Source of the DNA: Cristatella mucedo
Lineage: Eukaryota; Bryozoa; Phylactolaemata; Cristatellidae
Direction: 5' to 3'
Assembly (NCBI GenBank): GCA_009760855.2
Contig: WPIO01000018.1
Coordinates: 4,817,001-4,881,000 of the forward strand
DNA: 64,000 nt
In this document: positions 44,791 to 56,762 of the stretch, piece by piece
Numbering within the stretch: the first letter of the stretch is position 1
Layout of the letters: each line of letters starts with the position of its first letter
Notes under the pieces: model-generated
The model's input: the letters and a program-made list of their open reading frames with translations, nothing else
Databases searched by the model: none
Told to the model about the DNA's origin: nothing
Position numbers and translations under genes: made by a program

Positions 44791-45599
44791 AGTGCTTACT
44801 CGGAGGAGTAAGGGGAGTGCTTCTATCAAGTATTTGGAGACTAACGCCGTAACCAAGGACAGCATACTAGAGAACATGGTGGGATACCAAATCATGGAGC
44901 TGGTTCGTAAAAATTATTTACAATAAAATGTAGTTATATATATATATAATGTAGTTGTGAAAACTAATTCCTTCTAAATATTCTGCGGGTATTTTTGCAT
45001 AACTTTATTATCAGTGGATGTTAAATCTGGTTGATTTTTGTTATGCGTCTGGCTAAATGTGATCCATAAGATTTGTTCGTATTTTACTGGCAGGGTGTGC
45101 GTTTCAAATATCTCACTGACCTGGTTACACAGGCAAATTTTAAGGGCAATAGTGATCACTGCTGGTACTTTTGAGGCTTGAGCTCTTGAAAGATATCGCT
45201 TACTACATAGGAGCTAAAATCGTGGTACAGTGTGTAATTAATTGACTGAATTATTAAAGATCCTTAGCAGGTATCTTGTGCCGCACGATCTTAGTCTCAT
45301 CGCTTGCCATCTATGCTGGCGAGCATCGTATCTGAAACACGAGTGTTGTACTGCACAAGCATACAGCTCGCACTGTTCGTGTAATTGAGAGCCTACAAGC
45401 TGAGTTTGCCGTTTTATTTGCCAAAATGCTGGTTGTTACATAGTGAGCTTCTGGGAATTAAGGAGCGGTGCTTAATTGGACTTGAAAAAACCGCGAATTA
45501 GCTCTAAAGGTCAAGGCCGATTTTTTCAACAGCTTCATTTATATAGCTGCAGAAGTCACTCGGAAAAGTAGTAAAGGCCCATAGAATATTATATCACCT
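44791..45599. other. Unassigned intergenic
   Basis: AT-rich, with a short TATATATATATA at 44935-44948. No element recognised. Confidence 0.35.
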
Positions 45600-45905
45600 G
45601 TATTCTGACAATACTCAGCTGTATTTGTCATTCAAACCGTCATCCAGGATCAAATAAGCTGTATTTGTCATTCAAACCGTCGGAATCTGCTGCAGCAACT
45701 GATAAACTGAATGGTTGCCTTGCTGACATTCGATCCTGGATGTCGGAAAATTTCTTGAAACTAAACGACGATAAAACCGAACTGCTGCAGCTCACAGGAC
45801 ACCCTAAGCGTCTGGCTGGATTAAAAAGATTTGCTCTTCTAATAGGTGCTGCAGTTGTGCGATCATCACCACTCGCTCGAAATTACAAACGAGTACTCGA
45901 AATTA
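45600..45905 (+). mobile_element. LINE B internal fragment
   Basis: The frame at 45665-45919 reads SFKPSESAAATDKLNGCLAD, IRSWMSENFLKLNDDKTELL, matching the RT of the copy at 25.4-26.7 kb. A duplicated block (TAAGCTGTATTTGTCATTCA-like, 45610s and 45655s) sits at its start. Confidence 0.9.
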
Positions 45906-45914
45906 CCTACCTTA

Positions 45915-46085
45915 CCTAGCAACACCACTACTAAGGGCACTACCACTACTAGGTGCTTGCTTTCCTAGACTCGGGTCGTGGATTTGATTCGTGAAGCAAG
46001 CAACCCTTTATCATCCTCTTCTAACAGAGCTGAAATTCACTGAGTCTCTCCTGTCGCAATATAAATGAATCTACTAAATCAGTCG
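45915..46085 (+). mobile_element. SINE A-like copy, strongly diverged
   Basis: CACTACTAGGTGCTTGCTTT, GGGTCGTGGATTTGATTCGT, CAACCCTTTATCATCC, CTCCTGTCGCAATATAAATG, then CTAAATCAGTCGAGCTA. Confidence 0.6.
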
Positions 46086-46214
46086 AGCTACGGCTTTTTT
46101 TTTACTTTAATACGTACCACTACATCCAGCTTGTTACCTTCTAGTGACTTTCTGCTGAGAGCTTGTGTATTCCGAATGAATACCCCATTCGATGTCCTCA
46201 GCAAGAGCTTGCCT

Positions 46215-46485
46215 TATCTAATCGCATCTATTTATCACAGCATTTAGTGGGTTCCCTGCGATTCGTCCTTTATGTGCTCATGCGTGCTGTTACTGTTGTA
46301 TGCTGAAACTTACTACACTTGCATGCTGAGCATGTGCATGTCACCCCTAACCGTGTTATTCTTGTTGTTTATTGAGCACGCTACTACTAACGGTTCGACC
46401 GTGCTTCCTTTGCAGTAAATGTAAATCTCAAGAAAGAGATTGAGTTCTTTGAGGGTGCTTTATCAAATGCATTATTATATAGTAA
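46215..46485 (+). mobile_element. LINE A 3' end
   Basis: TTTATCACAGCATTTAGTGG, GTGCATGTCACCCCTAACCG, TTGTTGTTTATTGAGCACGC, TCAAGAAAGAGATTGAGTTC and an ATTATTATA tail. Confidence 0.93.
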
Positions 46486-49400
46486 ACTCTATGACTAACC
46501 AGAAGAGGTGAGACCTTAAGGGGGTATATCCACAACAACACATAAAAGTGATAATAGCGGCCGGCAGCATGATCTAAACTTTTTGCGTCTAATCTAGAAG
46601 ACTCGTTGGCTGTAAGGTGAGCTATGTAGCGAAGGTGCAGGCCATGGTTGAAGCTCGGTGCGGTGAATTTCGGGGAACAAACCCGATATATTGCCTGGAA
46701 ATCCAGAGCGTATTATTTTACACGAGAGCGTGGAACTGGCTGCGGGTAACATGTAGACGTTCAGTACCTTCGCCTTGAATGGCAGTGACGGTGATTAATG
46801 GAAATTAATCTCTTCTCGTGCTGGTTGGTGTCATTGCGGATCACGTGACAGTGGTTCCGAGAATGGTGTTTTTAAAGGTGATGGACAGCCGCTCTGATGC
46901 TGGTCGCGTCAAACTAATACGCTGAGACCTTACTGCTGATGTGGTCTGCATTGCGATTAATGCAGCAGATGGTGCCCTCCGTTAGCTGCCCAGATGAGGA
47001 ATCACGTGTGGGCGTTTGTTCAGTGCTGCGACAGTGCTATGCGTCATATGCCAATGCATTACGAAGGCGAAAATGATTACTTATCAATCATTTGCTTTCT
47101 GAGTTTTGAGGTCTCAGCATTCCTGTCGACTTGAGAAACCCCCTGCGTATGCACATCCTAATGTCTACGTGACTTAGTCTGTTGCTCTATGCTGTATATA
47201 TGAAATGTCAACTTAGTGGATGCCATCCCGTGACCTCTGGTGTGAACTCCCATGATCTCAGGTGTGCCTCTGGATGCCTGCCAACTTCGCTCACTGACAA
47301 CCACGCTACATTTACTCAGTCGATGTGCTGGAAAAGCCAGTAAATTCGACTTCGTGCTCCGACTCCCTGCATCTTACTTGTTCACTGCGATTTACAAGTC
47401 TGCCAGTTGAAGTATGCTTAGCTATGAGATCTGTTGGATGCTGTCCATCATACCCCGTAGACTGTCGAACTGAACGTAATGCAGAAAAGACTCGATTAGT
47501 GAGATAATGTCAAACCTGAACATGACAATGAAACATTAGAAGGCTATAGCAGCTAGACTTTGACATTCTTAAATTGATCAGAGGTTCCTGAATGAAATCC
47601 TTTCGAGACCGGGCATATCATGTGCAATAAAATTGGTCAATTGACCAATTATATTGCACATGATAAGTCATACTATTAAAGTATGATTTCGCTCTTATCT
47701 GTTGTATCACTTATCATGCTGAGGCTAACAGGTTAAACTAAACGTGAAGACACACCAGGCCTTTGTGACTTACTGTTCCTCGTAGGGCCGATTTATCTCC
47801 CTTTGATTTAAGCAACTATCCTTTGATTGTTTGAGCATTTTGACTGATGGCCTGGCTTGACGTGTAAGGTCAGACCTCGATGGGGATTTTTTGCAGGGCC
47901 CTTTGATGTGGATTAATAGCCGAGCTCTTTAACGAGGATTTATGCTCAAGCCTCGGTAGTGTATAAGGGTCGAATAAGCAGGATTTGAAGAGAGTTCGAT
48001 GACGAGCAGTGTGGTCTGTTTGTGCTGACCGTTGGCGCGATTGGAACGAAGGCGATTTCGCAGCGGGACAGGAAGTACACCTTTGTCCGCGGCCTTCGTT
48101 AAAATGTACATCTTACTGAAGCATTCTGGCAGTCATGTCGAGCTGCAAGCTATTTTCGGCCAATAAGTAATCGGCGAATTGTTACGTGGAACCGAGGAGA
48201 CGGTTAAACCGATGAGTGTTTCGTCAAACACGTACGGCTGTGACTTCTGTAGCCGCTTTGGGAAAAGATGAAAATGCTACTTTTTTCTTTTCGTCGTTGA
48301 TCGACTGTGATTTTTCTCGACTAATAGAAATGATAATATTAATAATGCACTTGACTAGAGCTAGCGACGGCTCGAGGCGCACGGCATCAGCTCGCCTGAC
48401 TGGCATACATATCTGCTTCGCTACCTGGACTGGCGCTCCTCCGATTTCTTTTTCTCCGCTCTACGTTATGCTACGCTCTTTACATCTGCGCCTTTACGTC
48501 TACGTCGAGTCTCGCTCTACATTATGTTACGTAACGTTCTTTACGTCAACGGTCTCTACGTCTACGTTCTCAACGCTCTCTGCGTCTACGTTCTCAATGC
48601 TCTCTTCGCCTGCTGTACTGTTCTTTCTCCCATACTGCTCTAGGCTACGATGAATAACTAGGCGAAGCTTCGAGAGGCCTTTTCGAGAAGCTTCGAGAGG
48701 CCATTCGCAAGCCTTGCACACCAAGCGCAGTTGCTTTTCGCTAATCTGACGAAAGCGGAAGTCGAACTTTGGGGGGGGCTGATAACTATGCGACTAAGAA
48801 CGGCATCAGCCAGCACAGCAGCGACTTCGGAGTAGCGACAGAAGCCGGCGGTGACGGCACACGTGCGGCCGATACCAGAGACGACGGCGGCCTTCGAGGC
48901 GACCATGACCGGTGAGGAGACAGAGACCATCGAGATCTTTGCTGTGAAGGAATGAGGAGCGAGCTTAATCTATAAGCTTTAAGAAAGCGCACTAGCTCTG
49001 CCCCCCCCCGGGGTATCAGAAAGCTAGCTGCAGACGTAGCCGGCTGGTCAACAAAGGTCATGCGCCGGCGTGCCTCCCCCCATGGGGTTTTCACATAGTC
49101 GCATTTCAGTGATGACCAACGTATCGATTTTATTGCTGCTTACGAGCCTGTGCTGGTTTTGGTTCTGCTTTCGTGGAGCTTTAGTTTTATTTGTGCAGTC
49201 CATTGTCTGTTTTGCGAGCGCTGCCCTGTTTGAATGCGATCTTCAGATCGCATGGAATATGGCCTTTCGATCGTCCTTTCGCCAATATACGGCCAATGGG
49301 TGGCTGTCCTTTGATGTCGACTTATGACCGGGTCTCGATCTGGACCAATGGCCGAGCGTTGATTTGGAATCGTGGCCTTGCTCGTCGATGAGGAAGCGAA

Positions 49401-50337
49401 CCTCGAGATCGATGACCTATGACCTCGACCTATGACCGCACCTCGGAAGTACGTAATAGTCGAGGCAGTAGTATTGCCCGTGTGAGCGATAACACGCCGC
49501 GTTGAGTACAGATCGAGCCGTCACTGCGTACACCTTTGCGGCCTTGATGGACTTGCACATTTTGGCGGAGTGCCTTCCGCGGGGGGGGGGGGCCTTCTGT
49601 GCAGCAGCCTCGATTGAGAATTCGGCGAGTGACCGAGTGACCGTTCAGTGACCGCCAGTCGGTTATTGGTTCTGCAGCGCATGTGACTACTGAAAGTTGC
49701 TTTGAGATTTCTGATGCACAAACTGCTGCTGGGACGTGCTGCTTGTGGGATGCTGGCCAAGTATCTTTGCTTATCTGCGACTTCGCTGACGCCGGGTGCT
49801 TCGCAACGAGTAATGCGACGAGTAATTGCCAGCTCTCGTTTTGCACTAGATAAGGATCAGTACATCTTTAATGCTCCGACATGGCTAACCGTCGTAAGCC
49901 GATGCTTTACGCGGACGGAGAGAGTGATTTTATTTTTTATCTCGCCAGCTTTGGGATTCGTAGACTTCCCTCCGCCCGATGCTCCGATCGGGTAGGCTTC
50001 TGACTGCCGCGTCACAATGTCTGCGTGGTTCTGCTGCAATGATTTCATTAACGCTGGAACGAGAATGCAATACAGTGACCTTCGTGTGCATCCACGCTAA
50101 CAACTTCGCGTGGCAATGGCCGTGCTACAGTTGGTGAATCAGCGAGTGGCAAAGTGAATGGACTTGACTTCCTACTTCCGCTTCGCAATAGTTAAATAGG
50201 TCAACGCCTTTCATAAGTCTATCAGTGGGTGTCTGCTCAGCTACAACATTGGCTGGATGTTTCCTCTGTCTACCACACAGACTGTCTAAATGTATGTGAG
50301 ACATGCGAGACTGGCTTGGCTAGACGACGCAAAGCTT
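46486..50337. other. Unassigned intergenic, 3.85 kb
   Basis: Contains a 50-bp palindrome (47616-47665), a TACGTTCTC-type minisatellite (48530-48605) and a minus-strand frame at 48658-48930 that I do not recognise. No exon of a known family was found. Confidence 0.35.
47616..47665. repeat. Near-perfect 50-bp palindrome
   Basis: Arms 47616-47640 and 47641-47665 are reverse complements with one mismatch (core TTGGTCAATTGACCAA, ends TATCATGTGCAA). There is no spacer. Confidence 0.95.
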
Positions 50338-50615
<278 letters not shown>

Positions 50616-50675
50616 TATTATCTTATTTATCCTGCTATCTGATTTATTTTAAGGGATGAACCTGGCAAGTTACCG

Positions 50676-50812
50676 AGCTGGTTTGGTCCAGCGGTTAATG
50701 TGCTCGCCCCGACCAAGGTCTGGCTGAGGTCGTGGGCTCGAGCTCCGAGGCATATGTGAAGCGCCTGAATAGAGATTAAGTTCTCTTGGGGCACTATTCT
50801 AATTGAATTATA
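50676..50812 (+). mobile_element. SINE C copy, best preserved
   Basis: TGGTTTGGTCCAGCGGTTAA, TGAGGTCGTGGGCTCGAGC, GTGAAGCGCCTGAATAGAGA, TTAAGTTCTCTTGGGGCACT, then ATTGAATTATA. Confidence 0.9.
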
Positions 50813-51359
50813 AGTCGCGTTCGCAATCGCTCGTGGGCAGGAGCTGGAAGAGGTTCTCTCCTCTCTAGCAACTCTGTCTGCAGTCTGCTGTCTGCATCAA
50901 TCGCGAGCTCGAGTTTTTTCGAGATCTTGCAAGGCTGGCACGTTTCCAGCCCAGACAAGTGCACGCGACCTGGACGCGTGTAAAGTTGAGGGTTCAAAAG
51001 ATCCAGCTCGTCGCTGTTACCACTGCCGGAGCACGAAGACACGACCGTGACACCGACAGCGGCGAAGAAGGCATCTGAAAATCTTCACTAACAATTGACG
51101 CTACAGCCAGCAGTTTCGGAAGTCGACGCTCGCCAAAGTTTACATGCGAGGTTTCTTCTGCTATCCCGGCCGACGACGGCCTCAATCTAGGGATGGGGTA
51201 GTAAAAAGTTGGCACATTATGGCCGCGGAGATATTATTCGCGTTTGCCGAGTTATAATGACTAGGAGCTGGCTATGTCGCAATCCATGGCAAGGTGGCGG
51301 CATGATACAGCACAACTCGTGCTGTAGTTGTGAGCTGGTCCTGGCATTTCGAAGAGCTG
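50813..51359. other. Unassigned intergenic
   Basis: No recognised element. Confidence 0.35.
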
Positions 51360-53334
51360 CATGCAACGGCTGGCGACGTTCGCACGTCGCTCTCCGGGGT
51401 TTCGAAATATATCGCTCAGCGCTATGGATACGGGCTCATTACATCGTGGCATGGCCGCCGCTCTATATCGCTGCCCAGTTCCGTCGCCGCCCTGCACAGC
51501 GGCTCGAGTCGTGGCCGCAACTGCCACCCCAGCGGCCGCGCTCGAAGAGGCGGCGCCATTTCTGGCAGTTCGGCAGCTTCACAGTGACTTCCGTCTAAGG
51601 GCGGTCGTCACGAGCGCTGCGCTCGCAGACCGAAGGTTACATACGGCCAGAAGCCGCGCCGGCGAGTTCACGACAACTGTTTTCACGACACCGCTTTTGA
51701 ATTGCTTTGGCGAGCGGCGCGCACTCGCGCGTTCTCTCGTGCGCTCCGCGCCCGCACGGCTACGAGGCGCCTCGAGAGCACTCACTAGCAGTCTCTCTCA
51801 AGAGCGTACGTCGTCGACGAGAGGCGCGCGGAGGCGCCGCCGAACGCCCTCCGCGGCCGGCGGGCTCGCAGAGTCCGCCTGGGTGTTCTGCGCAGCCCGC
51901 GATGGCGGTGCGACGCCGCGCGAGCGACGCGCCCCTCCGGCGGGACAGCGGTCCGACGCACTCCCTTCTCAGTATATCGGCGGCCGCGCCGCGCTCCTCG
52001 GCGCGACCGCGGCGCTGGGGTAATCCCCGAGCGCTTTGCCCCCCTTCCAGCCGTAGCGTCATCCCCACCCCCGGCCTCCCGCCGCGGCCACCGGCGGCGG
52101 CGGCGGCGGGTGCAGCCGGGCGTCTCTTGGCTGTGCGCCACGCGAGAGCGAGCGAGAGCGGCAAAAGATGCGGGCTGATCCGCGCGGGGCTCTCCGCAGC
52201 CAGCGGAACGCTCGTGAGCTTGACATTACCGAGCACAGACATCCGGGTGAGAACGAGATCGATACGTTTTTTATCAATACTGAAGCAGCCGGCGTCGGTA
52301 AGGGTGCGCGACTTGTGTTCATTTCGTGCCACCAAGTCCAAGCTGCGCCGGGTGTCCGCTGCTGGCTGGCTCGCGATTTTGTTTTAGTCGAGCGCGCCTG
52401 CCTGCCTGCCTGACTGCGGCGGCGGCGTTTCGCGCAGGCCCCGCATATCGCGTCGACTTCCCCGCCCAGTCCGAACCGAGCCCGCCGCCGCCGCCGCTCG
52501 CCAACCAGATGGTCCCCGGCCGCGCCGGCGAGCGGCGTCCGTCAGCTTCCGCAGCGCGCGAGATTGTCGAGTCGTAGACTTTCAGCTCGTACTGTCCAGC
52601 TCGTAAAGCCCGACGCTACCACCTGCCGCCGCCGCCCCCTTTGCCCGCCCGCCCGGGCGCACCGGGGCCTTGGCCCGGGCGAGCCCCAGTTTTTACGGAA
52701 TTGCTCGGCGTCGTCGTCGTAGTCGCCTCCGTCGCCGCCCAACGCAATCGCCGAGCGCTCTCGCGTCGCCGCGCCGCAAGCGGCTGCTGCCCCCTCGGCG
52801 TGCCGAAAGCGGGCCGGTGGGAACGCGGGGCGAGAGCCCGACCGCGTCGGCTTTCCGTCCGGTGACCCGGCTGGGCAGGCGGGCGGGCGGGCGAAGAGCG
52901 TCCAATCGATAATTGTCGATTGTACGAGTCGCCCGGTCTGAGCGGCGAACCGTCGTTTATCGAAAAAAGAAGTCATTTCTCGCGCCGACGGAGCGTTTCA
53001 TCGCGTTCGGTTGTGCTAGCTTGTGGCTGGGAAGTGAGGGGGTTCGGGAGGTGAGGGCCGCAGCTGTGACCTCGGGCAGCAGAGAAGCCCCCTCCTCCTC
53101 CCCCCCCCCCGGCTGGCGCCGGCCGACGCAGCCGCAGAGCCTCGGTCTCACGCTCTGGCTTTCGTGTAGCCAGCGGCTTGGCCGCGACAGTTCGCCCCCT
53201 CCCTTTACCTTTCCCCCTTCCTTTAGCTCCCGGCTTTCACCTTCACTGCGTGCCTGGGTTCGGCCATCGACGAGCGAGCCCGAGGCCTTTGCAGACTGCC
53301 GGTGGAGAAACCGCTGGCTCGAAACCGCTAGCCG
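51360..53334. promoter_or_regulatory. CpG-island-like block upstream of Rab3
   Basis: About 2 kb of dense CpG and GC (CGCCGCCGCCGC and similar words), with long meaningless frames on all strands. By position it is a candidate promoter and 5' non-coding exon region for Rab3, whose coding start is 2-4 kb downstream. GGAG|GTGAGG at about 53050 could be a donor of a non-coding first exon. No TATA box was identified. Confidence 0.45.
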
Positions 53335-53820
53335 ATGCCAACTCTTGTCTGTCAGATGCTAACCCTAGTCTGTCAGATGCTAACCCTAGTTTGTCCGATG
53401 TGCACCCTAGTATGTCTGATGTGCACCATAGTCTTGTCAGATGCTAACCCTAGCCTGTCCGATGTGCACCCTAGCCTGTCCGATGTGCACCCTAGTCTGT
53501 CCGATGTGCACCCTAGTATGTCCGATGTGCACCATAGTCTGTCAGATGCTAACCCTAGTCTGTCCGATGTGCACTCTAGCATGTCCGATGTGCACCCTAG
53601 TCTGTCCGATGTGCACCCTAGTATGTCCGATGTGCACCATAGTCTGTCAGATGCTAACCCTAGTCTGTCCGATGTGCACTCTAGCATGTCCGATGTGCAC
53701 CCTAGTCTGTCCTATGTGCACCCTAGTATGTCCGATGTGCACCATAGTCTGTCAGATGCTAACCCTAGTCTGTCCGATGTGCACCCTAGTCTGTCCGATG
53801 TGCACCCTAGCCTGTCCTAC
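53335..53820. repeat. 21-bp minisatellite with 105-bp higher-order unit
   Basis: About 23 units of TGTCCGATGTGCACCCTAGTC or the variant TGTCAGATGCTAACCCTAGTC. Five units form a 105-bp block (marker ACCATAGTCTGTCAG at 53531, 53636 and 53741; a variant with one extra T at 53425). As 21 is divisible by three, open frames run through it on both strands (Leu-Ser-Asp-Val-His-Pro-Ser repeats on +). I see no start context or splice evidence for translation. Confidence 0.95.
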
Positions 53821-55267
53821 AGGACCAGGGCGACTGTGGCAAGCTGGGGCAGCGCTCTCACCAAAAGCAGCTGCTTCCTCGTTGGGGGCAGGGGTGGTGG
53901 TCGGGTGGCACCGGGTTGCTTTGCAGGCTCCACCAGGACCGCAGGTTAGGGCAGCCGGGTGGACGGACTTGGGCAGAGGAGAGGCCGTTCGGAGCGATAC
54001 CCCGGCGAGCTAGAGAGTAGGATTTGGCCGCGGTTCCCGCCACCGGGCCAGGTCAAAAGCGAGACCTTAAAGCTGGTGGACGCGGTGAATCGCAGAAGCC
54101 GTGGCTTTCCGCAGCCACTCGTGATAATGGCAATTTTGGCAGCAGCCGGGAAGAGAGCTTTTGTACACAGAGAGAGCGAGCGGGCGATCCAAGGGTGCTG
54201 CATTTGAGTCGAGCCGGAAGGCCACATATGCTGGCACTTCGTCAATGCAGGAAGATGAACAAAAATGGTATCGTCCATGGGTATCCGAATGAGTAGTGAA
54301 GCGTGAGCTGTTGCATCGTCGTCGGCACAGTCCGGCACCCGCTAGACCTCGGGGAACCACCAGACGACTGGTGAAGCAGCACCGGACCGGGCCGTGGCCC
54401 GATGTGACAGCACGATGACAATTTCCTACTGCCGACCAATCTGCTGCTGCAGCTGTGAAATCCGTCTGGCCTGGGCCTCAACGCTTGCTCCTGCGGTTCC
54501 GCCATTTTCCGCGGCCGCCGGCTAGCAAGGGTTGGCATTGCATGCCCACGCGAGGAAGCTTCACGAGGAATCAAAGTTCTGGTAGAGGGGAAACTGTACG
54601 TTGGGCATTTGTAGCTGAGCCGGCAGCAGGTGCTGCGCAGCAGTATTCTCGTAGCCTCAAAAGGACGCTGCAGCCGCCCACTAGAGAGAAAGAGCCTTGA
54701 CCTTGGGGATCGAATGCAGGACCTTGGAACCTCTTGTCATTGAAGTATGTTTTGGAATGAGGTGGGCAGCACTCGACTCCCCGTGAGCGTCCAGGCAGGC
54801 AGCACCCATCCATAAAGTAGACCGGGCACCTGCTTCGATGGGCTGACTCAGGCAGGTTCAAGGATCAGGCAGGTTCAAGGTCAAGGATCAGCACTCCTTA
54901 AAGTCCAGTCCCCTGCCCGAGAATCTGACCCCCCTGGTGCTACCGGCTCAACCGTTTTGACAAGCATCCGGAAGTGTGGATTGGTCGGCCGCCGGTCATC
55001 GCTAGCTTGCCCCTGCGCTCTCGGGTCGGCCCTTGTGTCCCATCCTGACAAGAGATTGCTCGTGCCGTGAAGTTTTGCTCTCTCAGCTCGCTTGTCCACG
55101 CAGGCGGCGTCAGCACGCAGCGCCAGTGGTGAGTTGAGCCAAGGCGAGCCGCCTCATGCGTTGCTGTCGCCCGCATGTGCTCGCAGTTGCCATGTTGCTC
55201 CATTGCCGGTCCGTGCAGTCCGCCCGCCAGCCAGATCCCCAGCAGCAGCAGCAGCAACGCCAAGCAG
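53821..55267 (+). other. Region between minisatellite and Rab3 start
   Basis: Unique sequence with no recognised element. It probably contains an intron and/or the 5' UTR of Rab3. The frame with the Rab3 start is open upstream to 55175 (an alternative Met there would add 31 residues not typical of Rab3). Confidence 0.4.
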
Positions 55268-55501
55268 ATGGCAGCCAGCAGCAGCAGCGCCGACGGCAAG
55301 TGGCAGAAAGACGCAGCCGATCAGAACTTCGACTACATGTTCAAGCTGCTCATCATTGGCAACTCGAGCGTCGGCAAGACGTCATTCCTCTTCCGCTACG
55401 CCGACGACTCGTTCACGTCGGCCTTCGTCAGCACCGTCGGCATAGACTTCAAAGTGAAGACCGTCTTTCGGCATGACAAGAGGGTCAAGCTTCAGATATG
55501 G
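55268..55501 (+). CDS. Rab3: Rab3 exon 1 (start codon, P-loop, switch I)
   Basis: 78 codons from the ATG in AAGCAGATGG (A at -3 relative to ATG is C/G-poor but G at +4) to a complete Trp codon, then donor GTCAGC at 55502 (phase 0). It encodes a serine-rich start, [18 protein letters not shown], the P-loop and the switch I region, ending KLQIW. The ATG at 55268 is chosen because Rab3 proteins begin with a short Met-Ala-Ser leader like this. Confidence 0.97.
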
Positions 55502-56730
55502 GTCAGCCGCTGCCTCTGCCGCCGCCTCGGCGCCGCCCCCAGCGTCGACGGTCGCCTTTCGCTCGGCGTCCCCGCCCCGTCTCCTGCCGCCCCCGGTCGT
55601 TTGACACCTCTCGACTCTGCGCCCTGCTGTCTCGGGCGTGCTCGTTGGTGCGTGCGTGGGTGCGCATGCCGAGGACCGGTAGAGCAGTCGCCCCCGGCAC
55701 CGTTGGCTCTGGGCGTGGGCACATCCTTCACATCCATTTTGCCCTGGGCGTCTCCGGGGCAAAATGGATGCAAAAAAAGGACGCTGGCTCTTGTCGGCCA
55801 GCCTCGGCTGTCTTTCTGACTTTCGGCATTCCCCTTCACAATCGCTGTGTCGTCGCTTGCAGTAGCGAGCTTCCGCTTTGCTTTAGTTAGTACCGACCCG
55901 TGCTTGGTGCGGTTGAGCCCATCCACCCCCCCTCTCCCGGTGACTGTCCAAGCTGACCACTTCCGGGGCTGTATGTGCCGTCACGGCAGCAGCGGCCTGA
56001 TCGGTAGTCCGCATGAAGCCGCCGCTGCTGCTGCCCGTTGCTGCTGCTGCCTAGGCATGCCTTCACCGGAGCTTCGGTTGAGTGTGCAGCAGCTGTCCGG
56101 CGCGGGAAGCGTCGAAAAGGGGCTCACTTTTTTGTCAAATGTCCGATTGAAGGACACGGCCGGCCAGGAGCGATACCGTACCATCACGACTGCATATTAC
56201 CGCGGCGCTATGGGTTTCATCCTGATGTACGACGTTACGAACGAGGACTCCTTTAATGCAGTGCAGGACTGGTATGTGGCCGGATGAGCTTCCGAAGCGG
56301 CTGCTCTGCCCTCAGCTGAGCGCCGTCGTGTTCCTCTCACCCTCGATCGCTAGTAGCTCGACCCCCCTGCCCCGGGAAAGTAAATCGCCTGCGCTTCGCT
56401 ACCCGCTTTGCTGGCTTGCCTCTTGCAGCAGGCGATCTTTTGTTGCCCAACGCGAGCAGGGCTCGGTAACCGACCGATGAGGCTCTTCCGATGCTATGAA
56501 AATGCGTCTGCTGAATCAGGGAACCTCCACTTTAACCTTACTCTTCACGGTTAGAGAGGGGAAAGAAGAGAGGAATGTTCGCTGCTGGCACTACCTCTGC
56601 CGCCCATGCAGGGCTGCGCTCCCTTTCTAAGCGGACTCCCCACACCCCCCCCCCGATCACGTGGTGCACAGCAGCAGCAGCAGCGCCCTCGGCGGCGCGT
56701 GCCCTCCTGCACTGGCTCCTCCTCCGCCTG

Positions 56731-56762
<32 letters not shown>

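Noticed and set aside
51361-52387. Long GC-rich frames of 190-226 codons
   Set aside because: Several overlapping frames on both strands, typical of CpG-rich DNA with few stop codons. No domain seen.
53335-54013. Long open frames through the 21-bp minisatellite as a repeat protein
   Set aside because: Frames are open on both strands because the unit length is a multiple of three and lacks stops. No start context, splice sites or family match.
55175-55267. Upstream Met for Rab3 (31 extra residues)
   Set aside because: The added Cys/Pro/Gln-rich stretch is unlike Rab3 N-termini, while the ATG at 55268 gives the usual short leader.
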